A DNA stretch of 64,000 nt from JACVRW01 sp963825345. Its GTDB lineage: Bacteria; Actinomycetota; Thermoleophilia; Solirubrobacterales; Thermoleophilaceae. The notes beneath the pieces were generated by a model. The model searched no databases and was not told the DNA's origin. It saw nothing but the letters and a program-made list of their open reading frames with translations. The stretch covers positions 186,001-250,000 of the forward strand of contig CAWGSQ010000001.1 in the NCBI GenBank assembly GCA_963825345.1, read 5' to 3'. The position numbers were made by a program, and so were the translations under genes. Below are positions 42,156-52,615 of the stretch, piece after piece (the first letter of the stretch is position 1; each line of letters begins with the position of its first letter).

Positions 42156-43292
42156 GTGATCCACGCGGCTTCCACCGAGGAGCGCGAGCGGCTGCTCGCC
42201 GACTTCGTCCGCTACTGCGAGATCGAGAGCCCGTCGGGGCGCGAGCGCGGGATCGCGGATGCGCTGACGGAGGATCTGCGCGGCCTCGAGCTCGAAGTGG
42301 ATGAGGACGCCGCCGGCAACCTGCTGGCCCGCATCGCGGGGCCGGAGGGCGCTCCAACGGTCCTGCTCTGCGCCCACATGGACACCGTTCCGCTCGACGG
42401 CCCGGTGGAGGTGGTGAGCGAGAACGGCCTGCTCACGAATCGCCACGAGGCGATCCTCGGCGCCGACAACAAGGCAGCGGTAGCGACGATCATGGGAGCG
42501 GCGCGCAGGCTCGTGCGCGAGGGCAAGGCCGCGGCGGGAGTGGAGATCCTCTTCACGGTCGGCGAGGAGCAGGCCCTGGAGGGGGCGAAGGCCTTCGACA
42601 GGTCCCGGCTGAGCGCCGACTTCGGCTTCGTCTTCGACCACGCCTCGCCGATCGGCGAGATCGTGGTCGCCTCGCCGACCTATTACTCGCTCGAGGCGCG
42701 CTTCAAGGGCAAGGCGGCACACGCGGGGATCCGTCCCGAGGCGGGCCACAACGCGATCGCGGCCGCGGCTCGTGCGATCGCCTCCATGCAGATCGGGCGG
42801 ATCGACGCCGAGACGACCGCGAACGTCGGCCGCATCGAGGGCGGCACGGCGGCCAACGTGGTCGCCGAGCGCTGCTTCGTCGAGTTGGAGACCCGCAGCC
42901 TCGACGACACCCGCGCCGGCGAGGTGGTCAGCGAGATGGTGGACGCGCTCGGCGCGGCGGCGAGCGACTCCGAGTGCGACGTCGAGACGAGTGTGGAGCG
43001 CCTCTTCCAGAGCTACCGGCTGCCGCGCACCACGCCCGCCGTGGAGGTTGCGGCGGCGGCCCTGCGCGAGTGCGACGTGGAACCCGTCTACATCAACACC
43101 GGTGGCGGGAGCGACGCGAACGTGTTCATCCAGGGCGGCCTGCACGTCGTGAACCTGGCGAACGGCACCGAGGGCAACCACCAGCCGGACGAGTCGGTGA
43201 CCGTCGAGGCGCTCGAGAAGATGCTCGACGTGACGCTGGCGCTCGTGTCGCAGGCGCCCGGGGTGGCGGCCCAGGGCCGGCTCGACGATTGA
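42156..43292 (+). CDS. M20 family metallopeptidase (PepT-like)
   Basis: 378 residues from GTG 42156, 10 bp after the rhodanese gene. M20 enzymes are dizinc exopeptidases with a lid domain. Visible are FVRYCEIESPSGRERGIADA, LLCAHMDTVPLDGP (first zinc ligand and catalytic Asp, near residue 72), LGADNKAAVATIMGA (bridging Asp), VGEEQALEGAK (catalytic Glu pair) and KGKAAHAGIRPEAGHNAI in the dimerisation domain, and NGTEGNHQPDESV holding the last His. It resembles the peptidase T/PepT-like group. Its stop overlaps the NUDIX ATG (TGATG). Confidence 0.92.
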   Translation: MIHAASTEERERLLADFVRYCEIESPSGRERGIADALTEDLRGLELEVDEDAAGNLLARIAGPEGAPTVLLCAHMDTVPLDGPVEVVSENGLLTNRHEAILGADNKAAVATIMGAARRLVREGKAAAGVEILFTVGEEQALEGAKAFDRSRLSADFGFVFDHASPIGEIVVASPTYYSLEARFKGKAAHAGIRPEAGHNAIAAAARAIASMQIGRIDAETTANVGRIEGGTAANVVAERCFVELETRSLDDTRAGEVVSEMVDALGAAASDSECDVETSVERLFQSYRLPRTTPAVEVAAAALRECDVEPVYINTGGGSDANVFIQGGLHVVNLANGTEGNHQPDESVTVEALEKMLDVTLALVSQAPGVAAQGRLDD

Positions 43293-43813
43293 TGGAGCGC
43301 ATCGGCAGCGAGGTTGCCTGGGAGGGACGGATCGGCAAGGTCCGCGTCGACCGCTTCCGCTACGAGGACGGCCAAGAGGCCGAGCGGGAGATCGTGGAGC
43401 ATCCCGGCGCCGTGGGCGTCGTGGCCCACGACGGCGAGACCCTCTACCTCGTGCGCCAGCCCCGCGAGCCCGTGAACGACCCGGCGCTGCTCGAGCTGCC
43501 GGCCGGGAAGCTCGACGAGGAGGGCGAGGCCCCGCTCGACACGGGCAAGCGCGAGCTGGCGGAGGAGATCGGCAAGGGCGCCCGCACCTGGCAGCACATC
43601 ACGAGCTTCTACACCTCGCCCGGGTTCACCGACGAGGAGTGCCACCTCTTCATGGCCACCGACCTGTACGACGAGCAGGCCGAGGCCGACGAGAACGAGC
43701 GCATCGAGATCGTGGAGGTGCCGCTGTCGGACCTCGACAGCGTGATCCGCGACTGCCGCGACTCGAAGACGCTCGTGGGCCTGCTCTGGCTGCGGGCCTT
43801 CCTGAGCCGCTGA
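43292..43813 (+). CDS. NUDIX hydrolase, ADP-ribose pyrophosphatase-like
   Basis: 173 residues, ATG sharing one base with the M20 stop. NUDIX enzymes cleave nucleoside diphosphates linked to another group. The start GKVRVDRFRYEDGQEAEREIVEHPGAVGVV is typical of the ADP-ribose pyrophosphatase subgroup. The Nudix box is GKLDEEGEAPLDTGKRELAEEIG near residues 72-95, with the key REL-EE-G spacing intact but one residue more than usual between the first Gly and Glu. The SFYTSPGFTDEECHLFMA loop supports the subgroup. In mycobacteria the gene between pyrG and xerD is also NUDIX. Confidence 0.9.
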   Translation: MERIGSEVAWEGRIGKVRVDRFRYEDGQEAEREIVEHPGAVGVVAHDGETLYLVRQPREPVNDPALLELPAGKLDEEGEAPLDTGKRELAEEIGKGARTWQHITSFYTSPGFTDEECHLFMATDLYDEQAEADENERIEIVEVPLSDLDSVIRDCRDSKTLVGLLWLRAFLSR

Positions 43814-43894
43814 CAGGGGCGTTGCGGGCTGACACGCGCGTTGCAGTCCGCGTGCAGCGCCAGGGATGCCGGCCACGCGCCCGAACCAGCAAGC

Positions 43895-44857
43895 GTGGCC
43901 ACGATCGAAAAGCCCGCCGTCGAGCGCCGGTTCGAGCACCTCGTGCTCGACTTCCTCGCGTACCTCGAGTTCGAGCGCGGCCTTGCCCGGAACACGCTCG
44001 ACGCATACCGAACCGATTTGTTGCAGTACGGGCGCTTCCTGGAGGAGCGCGAGCGGTCGGCGCTCGACGCGACCTCGGCCGATGTGTCGGACTTCCTCGA
44101 GAAGCTGGCGCTCGGCAGCGAGGCCAACGGCGACACGCCGGCCCGCGGACCCGCGTCGCCCGCCACCATCCACCGCAAGAGCGCCTGTCTGCGGAGCTTC
44201 TACCGCCACCTGCGCCGCGACGGCCTTCTCAACACTGATCCCACCGCCACGCTGAGCGCCCCGCGGCGCACGCGCAAGCTGCCGCATGTACTCACGCGCG
44301 GGGAGATCGACAAGCTGCTCTCCCAGCCGCGCGGCACCGAGCCGGCCGCGCTGCGCGACCGAGCGCTCCTCGAGCTGATGTACGCGTGCGGCCTGCGCGC
44401 CTCAGAGGCGATCGGGCTCGAGCTGATGGACGTGGACCTCGATGAGGGCGTGCTGAGGGCGCGCGGGAAGGGATCGAAGGAGCGGGTGGTGCCGGTCGGC
44501 CAGGCGGCGATCGGCGCGCTGCGGCCCTACCTCGAGCGCGGCCGCCCGGCGCTCGTGAAGGGCTCGGCGGAGCCGCACCTGTTCGTGAACTTCCGAGGCG
44601 GCGGCCTCACCCGCCAGGGCCTGTACAAGATCGTGCGCCGCCACGCGCTCACGGCCGGCCTCGCCGACCGGATGAGCCCGCACACTCTGCGCCACACCTT
44701 CGCCACCCACCTGCTGGCCGGCGGCTGCGACCTGCGCTCGGTCCAGGAGATGCTGGGCCACGCCGACGTCTCGACCACCCAGCTCTACACCCACCTCTCG
44801 AGCGAGCGGCTGAAGGACGTGTACTTCAAGGCCCACCCGCGCGCGACGGCCGACTGA
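43895..44857 (+). CDS. xerD: Tyrosine recombinase XerD/XerC
   Basis: 320 residues from GTG 43895; the frame is open further upstream but the SAM-like N-terminal domain begins only at VLDFLAYLEFERGLARNTLDAYRTDL. Xer recombinases resolve chromosome dimers at dif. Catalytic residues are visible: Arg in YACGLRASEAIGLEL, Lys in GKGSKERVVPVG, His and Arg in SPHTLRHTFATHLL, His in EMLGHADVSTTQLYTH and the nucleophilic Tyr in QLYTH. The N-terminal core-binding domain has a short insert (GSEANGDTPARGP). Context pyrG-NUDIX-xerD agrees with mycobacterial XerD. Confidence 0.93.
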   Translation: MATIEKPAVERRFEHLVLDFLAYLEFERGLARNTLDAYRTDLLQYGRFLEERERSALDATSADVSDFLEKLALGSEANGDTPARGPASPATIHRKSACLRSFYRHLRRDGLLNTDPTATLSAPRRTRKLPHVLTRGEIDKLLSQPRGTEPAALRDRALLELMYACGLRASEAIGLELMDVDLDEGVLRARGKGSKERVVPVGQAAIGALRPYLERGRPALVKGSAEPHLFVNFRGGGLTRQGLYKIVRRHALTAGLADRMSPHTLRHTFATHLLAGGCDLRSVQEMLGHADVSTTQLYTHLSSERLKDVYFKAHPRATAD

Positions 44858-44890
44858 CCCGCGCTTCTGGCCGCCCACGCCCGACCGACC

Positions 44891-44941
44891 CCAGGTGTGT
44901 CATCTCGGTTGCTATATCCGCCACTCCGATGACACACCTGG
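44891..44941. repeat. Perfect 14-bp inverted repeat between xerD and mutM
   Basis: CCAGGTGTGTCATC (44891-44904) and GATGACACACCTGG (44928-44941) are exact reverse complements around a 23-nt loop that contains CTATAT. There is no T-run. It could be a bidirectional terminator, a protein-binding palindrome, or one copy of a dispersed palindromic repeat. It does not have the 11-6-11 layout of a dif site. Confidence 0.85.
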
Positions 44942-44958
44942 CCGGGAGGCGCGCCTGC

Positions 44959-44964
44959 TAGAAC
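44959..44964 (+). promoter_or_regulatory. -10-like hexamer (TAGAAC) of mutM
   Basis: Hexamer 7 nt before GTG 44972, just after the inverted repeat; leaderless spacing. Confidence 0.35.
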
Positions 44965-44971
44965 CGGGTGG

Positions 44972-45799
44972 GTGCCCGAGCTTCCCGAGGTAGAGACGAT
45001 CCGTCGCCAGCTGGCGCCCGCTGTCGAGGGGCGGCGGCTCGAGCACATCGAGGTGATCGACCCGCGCTGGTCCGATCCCGCGCCGCCCGAGGCGATCTCC
45101 GATGCGCTCGACGGCCGGGTCGTTGAGCGGCTCGGGCGCCGCGGCAAGTACCTGATCATGTCGATGGAGGACGACGTCCACCTCGTGATGCACCTCCGCA
45201 TGACCGGCAACCTGCTGCTCACCGACGAGGAGCCGAAGCACACGCGGGTCCGCATGGAGCTCGACGACGGGCAGAGGCTCCTGTTCGTGGATGTCCGCCG
45301 CTTCGGCACAGGCGACGTCCTGCTCGGAAGCGCCGCGCTCGCGGAGTACTTCGCCTCGCGGCTCGGCGTGGAGCCGCTCAGCCCGGACTTCACCGCGGCG
45401 GCCTTGCGCGATCAGGCGCGCGGGCGCAGGCAGCCCGTTAAGGCGTTCCTGCTGAACCAGGAGCGCGTGGCCGGCGTGGGCAACATCTACGCCGACGAGG
45501 CGCTGTTCCGGGCGAAGATCCATCCGCTGAAGCCGGTGGGAACGCTGCGGCGGAACCAGATCGAGGTGCTGCGTGACGCGGTGATCGAGTCCCTGAACGC
45601 CGGCATCGACGCCAAGGGTGCCTCCATCGACGACTACCGCCACGTGGACGGCGCGCGCGGCTCGTTCCAGGACCGCTTCCTGGTCCACCTGCGCGAGGGC
45701 AAGCCATGCGTGCGCTGCGGCGCCACGATCCAGAAGCTGCGAGCCGCAGGCCGCGGCACCTACGTGTGCCCTCGCTGCCAGCGCCGCCCGCGGGCGTAG
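44972..45799 (+). CDS. mutM: Formamidopyrimidine-DNA glycosylase
   Basis: 275 residues from GTG 44972. It excises 8-oxoguanine and related lesions and cuts the abasic site. MPELPEVETIRRQL places the catalytic Pro2 and Glu3 at the mature N-terminus. Lys in RRGKYLIMSM, then HLRMTGNLLL, and the H2TH region LLNQERVAGVGNIYADEALF follow. The C-terminal zinc finger is CVRCGATIQKLRAAGRGTY then CPRCQ, with all four Cys (near 246, 249, 266, 269). Length is normal. xerD lies upstream behind a palindrome; glutaredoxin converges downstream. Confidence 0.96.
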   Translation: MPELPEVETIRRQLAPAVEGRRLEHIEVIDPRWSDPAPPEAISDALDGRVVERLGRRGKYLIMSMEDDVHLVMHLRMTGNLLLTDEEPKHTRVRMELDDGQRLLFVDVRRFGTGDVLLGSAALAEYFASRLGVEPLSPDFTAAALRDQARGRRQPVKAFLLNQERVAGVGNIYADEALFRAKIHPLKPVGTLRRNQIEVLRDAVIESLNAGIDAKGASIDDYRHVDGARGSFQDRFLVHLREGKPCVRCGATIQKLRAAGRGTYVCPRCQRRPRA

Positions 45800-45810
45800 C
45801 AGTCGGCGGC

Positions 45811-46074
45811 CTACGCCGCGAGCAGCTCGTCTAGCGTGCCGGCGCGGTCGGCTTCGAGCAGCTCGCGGAAGCCCCCGATCGAGCGCTGGCCCACCACGAT
45901 CTGCGGGAATGTCATCTGCCCGGTGAGCGCGACCAGATCGGCCCGCCCGACCGGATCCTTCGCGAGGTTGATCTCGCGGTAAACGAAGCCGCGCGTCTGC
46001 AGCAGCGTCTTCGCCTGCCGGCAAAAGCCGCAGGGCTCCGTGGTGTAGAGCACGACCCCGTTCTCGTCCGCCAT
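45811..46074 (-). CDS. Glutaredoxin family protein
   Basis: 87 residues from ATG 46074, supported by TACACT 9 nt upstream. The thioredoxin fold has VVLYTTEPCGFCRQAKTLL with a CGFC active site near residue 15, REINLAKDP, TGQMTFPQIVVGQRSIGGF (cis-Pro TFP and the GG glutathione-binding-like turn). It is monocysteine- or dithiol-competent and may act with mycothiol as a mycoredoxin, though the Cys-Gly-Phe-Cys is closer to classical glutaredoxin. Divergent from recO with only 24 bp between start codons. Confidence 0.92.
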   Translation of the reverse strand: MADENGVVLYTTEPCGFCRQAKTLLQTRGFVYREINLAKDPVGRADLVALTGQMTFPQIVVGQRSIGGFRELLEADRAGTLDELLAA

Positions 46075-46083
46075 CCCGATCAA

Positions 46084-46093
46084 AGTGTATTTA
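46084..46093. promoter_or_regulatory. Overlapping divergent -10 elements of glutaredoxin and recO
   Basis: Minus strand: TACACT (46089-46084), 9 nt from ATG 46074. Plus strand: TATTTA (46088-46093), 5 nt from ATG 46099. The whole spacer is 24 bp and AT-rich. The hexamers overlap by two bases, so the two start sites should exclude each other. Confidence 0.45.
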
Positions 46094-46098
46094 CCCCC

Positions 46099-46815
46099 AT
46101 GCCAGGCTCTTTTAAGACAGAGGCGATCGTGCTGCGCTCGATCCGGTACGGCGAGGCCGATCGCGTGCTGCACCTCTACACGGCCGACCGCGGCCGCGTT
46201 GGCGCCGTGGCGAAGGGCGTGAGGAGGGTGAAATCGCGCCTCGGCGGCCGGCTCGAGCCGCTCAGCCGGGTGCGGCTGGTGATGCATCAGGGTCGCGGCG
46301 AGCTCTGCACGATCAGCCAGGCCGACACCGTTCACGCCCACGCGGGCCTGCGCGAGCACCGCGCCTCGCTCGAGCGCGGGGCCCAGGCGTGCGAGGCGGT
46401 GCTGCGGCTGCTCGACTCCACCGACCCGAACCCGCCCGCGTACAACCTGCTCTGCAACGAGCTGGCTCTGCTCGACTCTCAGCCGGAGCAGGCCAGCAGG
46501 GCCCAGGCGCTCGCCTTCCGCCTCAAGCTGCTCCTGGCTGCCGGCTTCGCGCCGGAGCTCGCCTCCTGCGCCGCCTGTGGCGAGGCCGAGCACCTGGGCG
46601 GCTTCTCGCCGAGCGCGGGCGGCGTGGTGTGCGCCGGCTGCGAGGCCGGCTCGTTCCCGCTCGGCGCCGAGGCGCACGGCTTCCTCGTGCAGGCGATCGC
46701 ACGCCCGCTCTCCGAGGCGCCCGAGGCGCCCGAGCGGGCGCTCTCCCAGGCCGACCGCGCGATCGCCGAGACGATGGAGTACCACGCGCACGTTCGCCTG
46801 AGGCGCGTGGCGTAG
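46099..46815 (+). CDS. recO: DNA repair/recombination mediator RecO
   Basis: 238 residues. RecO loads RecA with RecR in gap repair. The OB-fold N-terminus has SFKTEAIVLRSIRYGEADRVLHLYT and GRVGAVAKGVRRVKSRLGGRLEPLS. A helical domain follows with a four-Cys zinc site: CAACGEAEHL then VVCAGCEAG (near residues 155-180). Length is typical. Order recO-ppdK-dnaG-rpoD resembles the Bacillus era-recO...yqfL-dnaG-sigA region. Confidence 0.93.
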   Translation: MPGSFKTEAIVLRSIRYGEADRVLHLYTADRGRVGAVAKGVRRVKSRLGGRLEPLSRVRLVMHQGRGELCTISQADTVHAHAGLREHRASLERGAQACEAVLRLLDSTDPNPPAYNLLCNELALLDSQPEQASRAQALAFRLKLLLAAGFAPELASCAACGEAEHLGGFSPSAGGVVCAGCEAGSFPLGAEAHGFLVQAIARPLSEAPEAPERALSQADRAIAETMEYHAHVRLRRVA

Positions 46816-46818
46816 ATT
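46813..46818 (+). promoter_or_regulatory. -10 hexamer (TAGATT) of ppdK
   Basis: TAnnnT hexamer 8 nt before GTG 46827; it overlaps the recO stop codon, giving ppdK its own leaderless start. Confidence 0.45.
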
Positions 46819-46826
46819 CCCCGCCC

Positions 46827-49439
<2,613 letters not shown>

Positions 49440-49453
49440 GGTCCGCCGTTGTG

Positions 49454-51329
49454 ATGAACGCCACGCGCCTGCTTTCGATTATTGCCTCGGTCACCCTCGC
49501 CATGGCTGTCGCCACGGCAACCGCCTTCGGTCACGTGGAGCGCAGCTCCTACTGGCCGGACCCGGCGCCCGACAAGACCGTGAAGCCGGCGGCCGGCGGC
49601 AAGGTGCCGAAGGCCCGCAGCCTGGCCTCGGCACTGAAGGCGAAGCCGCGTGGCAAGACGCGCGTGGTGTGCCAACGGGCCTCCCTCAAGAAGGCGGTCC
49701 GATCGATCAACTCTGCACACAAGAAGGGGACAGTTCTGCGCCCCACGCAGGGCAACAAGAAGATCAGCGCCAAGGCCGCTCGCAAGCTCAAGAAGCAGAA
49801 CCGCGCGTTCAAGCGCCGCTGCAAGTTCAGCAGCATCCAGACGGCGATCAAGAGGTCGCGCAACAACGACCGCGTCGTGATCATGCCGGGCAAGTACCTC
49901 GAGGCAGCCTCGCGCGCGAAGCCGACGGACGACCCGAAGTGCGCGCAGTACCAGGAGGAGTCGGACGACGGCAAGGGCGCCGCGACCTACCGGTACCAGG
50001 TGAAGTGCCCGAACGACCAGAACCTGATCTACCTCCAGGGACGCGCGCTCACCAACAAGGCCGTGCCGTTCCCGCCGCGTGAGAACCGCCGCGGCATCCC
50101 CGACGAGGGTCGCTGCATCCGCTGCAACATCCAGATCGAGGGCTCAGGCGCTAAGCCCGAGGACGTGGTGATCGACCTCGCCAAGGACACGAAGGCCAAG
50201 CTGCGCGGCCCCTCCGACCCCCTGAAGGAGGTCGGCATCCGCGTGGATCGCGCCGACGGCACGGTCATCAAGAACATCACCACGGCCCATGCAGCCGAGC
50301 ACGGCATCTACATCCATGAGACCGACGGCTACCTCATGACCGAGGTGAAGTTCTTCTACAACAAGGAGTACGGCGGGCTGATGTTCGCCTCGGACCACGG
50401 GCTCACACAGCACTGCGAGGGCGTCGGGACATGGCGACTCGGCCATCTACCCCGGCGGCGCACCCGACACCGGGGAGCAGACCCAGGAGCCGACGAGGCG
50501 CGTGAACAACACGATCACGCGCTGCGACATCCATCACAACACGCTCGGCTACTCCGGGACGATGGGCAACGCCACCCGCGTCGTGAACAACGACTTCTAC
50601 GACAACGGCACCGCCATCGCCACGGACTCGTTCTACGCGGGCGGGCACCCGGGCTACCCGCAGGACGGCGCCACGTTCGAGAACAACCGCATCTACTCGA
50701 ACAACTTCAACAGCTTCGTGGCGGGCTCCGACGTGGAGCCGAAGGTGCCGGTGCCGGTGGGTGTGGGAATCCTCATCGCGGGCGGCAACGGCAACGAGAT
50801 CCGCGGCAACCGCATCTGGGACAACTGGCGGCGCGGGACGATGCTCCTGAACGTGCCGGACTCGTTCTCGGGGAGCTCGGGCGTCAACTCGGTGTCGCAC
50901 CGCAATCGCTACCACAACAACGTCATGGGGCTGGCGCCGGACGGCACCAAGGTCCCGAACGGTGTCGACTTCTGGTGGGACGAGGCTGCGAACCAGGAAG
51001 ACAACTGCTGGTTCGAGAACGGCGACGCCACGACCGACCCGCCCGGCCCGCTCATGCCGACGAACTGCGAAAACACGAGCGCGGGGGTCACGTATGGCCC
51101 CAAGCTGGCCAACGAAATCGGACCGTGCGCGGCCTCGGTCCAGGGCGGCACCTATGACGCGACCACCTGCCCGTGGTTCGTGACGCCCGAGAAGCCCTCG
51201 TCCGGCGGTGGCTCTCCGATGGGGCTGCCGGTGCGGGCCTCCGGCGCGCCGAAGGTTGCCCTGTTGGCGGGCGACTGTCGCCTCGTGGGCTCGACGCTGT
51301 CGTGCGACGGGCTGCTCGACCGGCCCTAG
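49454..51329 (+). pseudogene. Secreted right-handed beta-helix protein, one frameshift
   Basis: Read as one gene of about 625 residues from ATG 49454. A signal peptide (RLLSIIASVTLAMAVATATAFG) is followed by a basic Lys-rich region, then SSIQTAIKRSRNNDRVVIMPGKYLE, the usual opening of pectate-lyase-like or NosD-like parallel beta-helices, and short repeats rich in Asn and Gly (IKNITTAHAAEHGIYIHETDGY). The frame breaks at the GGG of 50426-50428; removing one G gives EGVGHGDSAIYPGGAPDTGE and continues through NNTITRCDIHHNTLGYSGTM to GLLDRP at 51329. The second half is well conserved in pattern, so this may be a sequence error or a very recent mutation. Function unknown; a cell-surface polysaccharide role is possible. 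Confidence 0.75.
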
Positions 51330-51634
51330 TCGCGGCGGCGGCGGTCCTGCTGGCGGGGTGCGGCGGCCAGCCCGCCGCGCCGGCGCCGTTCGGCGTGAAG
51401 CTTCAGACGGCCACCTGCACGGACTGGCGCGAGTCCTCGCCGCCGCAGAGGCAGTCCGCCGTAGATCAGCTGGAGCGGACCGTGGCCGGCCCGCGCAAGG
51501 AGGGGAACACCCTTCCGGACGAAGTCGCGTACACGACGCTCGACGCCCGATGTAAGCCGGACTTTGCGAGGGGCTTCCTGCTCTACGAGCTCTACATCCG
51601 CGCCGCTGGCTTCGAATCGCTCTCCGGCAACTGA
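51302..51634 (+). CDS. Small lipoprotein, function unknown
   Basis: 110 residues from GTG 51302, overlapping the end of the beta-helix gene by 28 bp. The start RRAARPALVAAAAVLLAGCGGQ is a clear lipoprotein signal with lipobox LAGC. The mature part has TATCTDWRESSPPQRQSAVDQL and a second Cys in TLDARCKPDFARGFLLYELY, so two Cys may form a disulfide. The pattern resembles small actinobacterial lipoproteins of unknown role. It is followed 15 bp later by dgt. Confidence 0.75.
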   Translation: MRRAARPALVAAAAVLLAGCGGQPAAPAPFGVKLQTATCTDWRESSPPQRQSAVDQLERTVAGPRKEGNTLPDEVAYTTLDARCKPDFARGFLLYELYIRAAGFESLSGN

Positions 51635-51649
51635 CACAATCGAACGCGC

Positions 51650-52615
51650 ATGGCCCAGCTCGCCCGAACCTCGTTCAGGGAGCGGATCGAGCGGCTAGAG
51701 GAGTTCCTCTCCCCGCTCGCGACCCGCTCGTATCCCGCTGTCCGCGAGGAGCGCGAGCCGGATTCCGACCACCGCACGCCCTTCCAGCGCGATCGCGACC
51801 GGATCGTGCACTCGAAGGCGTTTCGGCGCCTGAAGCACAAGACCCAGGTGTTCATCGCGCCGGAGGGTGACCACTACCGCACGCGGCTCACGCACACGCT
51901 CGAGGCGTGCGGCATCGCCCGCAACGTGGCGCGGGCGCTGGGGCTGAACGAGGACCTCACGGAGGCGATCGGCCTCGGTCACGACCTCGGCCACCCGCCC
52001 TTCGGCCACACCGGCGAGGCGGTGCTCGACTCGTGCATGAGAGAGCGCTGGGGGAGCGGGTTCCGCCACAACGAGCATTCACTTCGTGTGGTCGAGAAGA
52101 TCGAACGGCTGAACCTCACCGCGCCGGTGCGCGACGGCATCCTGCACCACACCGGCCCCGATCCGCCCGACACGCTCGAGGGACGGATCGTGCGGCTGGT
52201 GGACCGGGTGGCGTACATCAACCACGACATCGACGACGCGATCCGCGCCGGCGTGCTGCGCTTCGAGGACCTGCCGCCCGCCGAGATCGAGATGCTGGGC
52301 TCCACCGGCCCGGAGCGCATCGAGAAGCTGGTGCAGGATCTGCTCCGCCACTCCGAGGAGGCCGCCGAGATCGTCCAGGGCGAGGAGGTGGGCGCGGCGA
52401 TGTTGCGCCTGCGCGAGTTCATGTTCGAGCGCGTCTACCTCGGCCCGGCCGCCCAGCGCGAGCGCCCGCGCATCGAGCGCATGCTGCGCGCGCTGTTCGC
52501 GCACTACGCGGACGAGATGGATGACGAGCAGCAGGTTGTGGACTGGCTGGCCGGGATGACCGACCGCTACGCGATCCGCGAATTCGAGAACCTGTCCGTG
52601 CCGCAGGGCTTCTGA
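51650..52615 (+). CDS. dgt: dGTP triphosphohydrolase-like HD-domain protein
   Basis: 321 residues. Dgt enzymes cleave dNTPs to nucleoside and tripolyphosphate. The start is typical (ESDHRTPFQRDRDRIVHSKAFRRLKHKTQVFI in the related frame; here PDSDHRTPFQRDRDRIVHSK). The HD motif is RTRLTHTLEACGIARNVARALG and GLGHDLGHPPFGHTGEAVLD, giving H...HD...D, and a second conserved stretch is VDRVAYINHDIDDAIRAGVL. The shorter length indicates the actinobacterial dGTPase type rather than the E. coli enzyme. ATG overlap with dnaG (TGATG) shows coupling; the order dgt-dnaG is common in actinobacteria. Confidence 0.95.
   Translation: MAQLARTSFRERIERLEEFLSPLATRSYPAVREEREPDSDHRTPFQRDRDRIVHSKAFRRLKHKTQVFIAPEGDHYRTRLTHTLEACGIARNVARALGLNEDLTEAIGLGHDLGHPPFGHTGEAVLDSCMRERWGSGFRHNEHSLRVVEKIERLNLTAPVRDGILHHTGPDPPDTLEGRIVRLVDRVAYINHDIDDAIRAGVLRFEDLPPAEIEMLGSTGPERIEKLVQDLLRHSEEAAEIVQGEEVGAAMLRLREFMFERVYLGPAAQRERPRIERMLRALFAHYADEMDDEQQVVDWLAGMTDRYAIREFENLSVPQGF

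Noticed and set aside
44891..44941. dif recombination site next to xerD
   Set aside because: A dif site has two 11-bp arms around a 6-bp centre; this has 14-bp arms and a 23-nt loop.
46389..46826. N-terminal extension of ppdK giving a 1016-residue protein
   Set aside because: The extension is the shifted frame of recO; the PPDK fold starts at GTG 46827, which has its own TAGATT hexamer.
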